Below, piece by piece: positions 63,870-64,000 of a stretch of 64,000 bases of DNA (position 1 is the first letter of the stretch; the number at the start of each line of letters is the position of its first letter). A program made the position numbers and the translations under genes. Below the pieces are notes generated by a model. It did not search any database. It saw only the letters and a program-made list of their open reading frames with translations, and was not told the origin of the DNA. Origin of the DNA: Novosphingobium olei (GTDB lineage: Bacteria; Pseudomonadota; Alphaproteobacteria; Sphingomonadales; Sphingomonadaceae); assembly GCF_012927405.1 (NCBI RefSeq), contig NZ_JABBGM010000001.1, forward strand, positions 254,001 to 318,000. Direction: 5' to 3'.

Positions 63870-64000
63870 CTCGACGTTTGCGCATGGGGATGATCGGCGG
63901 CGGGCCGGGGGCCTTCATCGGCCCCGTCCACCGCATTGCGGCCGAGATGGATCGCGAGATCGAGCTGGTCGCGGGCGCCTTTTCGTCCGACGCAGCGCGC
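63866..64000 (+). CDS. Gfo/Idh/MocA-family oxidoreductase (start only, cut by window)
   Basis: The first 45 residues are visible: [20 protein letters not shown] with [20 protein letters not shown]. This is the N-terminal Rossmann NAD(P) site of the Gfo/Idh/MocA family. Enzymes of this family oxidise the C3 hydroxyl of glycosides; DgpA, which supplies the 3-keto substrate to C-glycoside deglycosidases, is one. It overlaps the DHA2 stop by four bases. Its position at the edge of the island makes it the candidate keto-glycoside-forming enzyme, but the catalytic domain is outside the window. Confidence 0.85.
   Translation, partial: MTRRLRMGMIGGGPGAFIGPVHRIAAEMDREIELVAGAFSSDAAR

Overview
The window is high-GC DNA from an alphaproteobacterium, most likely a sphingomonad close to Novosphingobium. 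The reasons are the NDUFA12-type complex I accessory gene beside a DUF2155 gene and aat, the large TonB-dependent receptor, an orphan fatty-acyl-AMP ligase, and short inverted repeats of the type common in sphingomonad genomes. This assignment rests on gene content and style, not on a marker-gene comparison. There is no phage, transposase or CRISPR array.

Layout. (1) 1-1.0 kb: the end of a chemoreceptor and a small TonB-domain protein. (2) 1.1-7.6 kb: a minus-strand operon encoding an APH-type acyl-CoA kinase, an SDR, an ACAD10/11-type acyl-CoA dehydrogenase, an acyl-CoA synthetase and a zinc alcohol dehydrogenase. It is divergent from a TetR gene, and a perfect 16-bp palindrome overlaps the predicted -10 box. 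The set matches the logic of 4-hydroxyacyl-CoA (levulinate/gamma-hydroxy acid) breakdown. (3) 7.7-24.9 kb: a surface-polysaccharide region with KpsC- and KpsS-like Kdo transferases, KpsF, KdsB and KdsA for CMP-Kdo, WecB and WecC for UDP-ManNAcA, a nucleotide-sugar epimerase, a sulfatase-fold phosphoglycerol transferase, and a second, frameshifted kpsF. A nested inverted-repeat element lies at 23541-23809. (4) 25-36.8 kb: a response regulator, a TonB protein, a mannose cassette (GT4 fusion, GH130, ManC, ManA), an XpaC/TelA pair, a class A beta-lactamase and an SDR.

(5) 37-45.8 kb: housekeeping genes, including the fatty-acyl-AMP ligase, RecX, DUF192, NDUFA12, DUF2155, Aat, tRNA-Trp, SecE, NusG, L11 and L1. 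A glycosyltransferase gene sits in reverse between nusG and rplK. (6) 45.8-51.3 kb: a stress block with a clade-2 catalase (KatE), a hemerythrin-like protein and a YdeP-type molybdoenzyme. (7) 51.4-64 kb: a catabolic island with GH3 glucosidase, FMN reductase, LLM monooxygenase, TetR, C-glycoside deglycosidase beta and alpha subunits with an esterase between them, an MFS importer, a TonB receptor, a DHA2 transporter and the start of a Gfo/Idh/MocA oxidoreductase.

The last block is the most interesting part. Three gap-free copies of one 24-bp dyad operator sit at the TetR/LLM, MFS and TonB-receptor promoters, so the block looks like a single regulon. Its gene content fits uptake of a plant or insect C-glycoside (or a related 3-keto-glycoside substrate), oxidation of the sugar, and cleavage of the C-C glycosidic bond.
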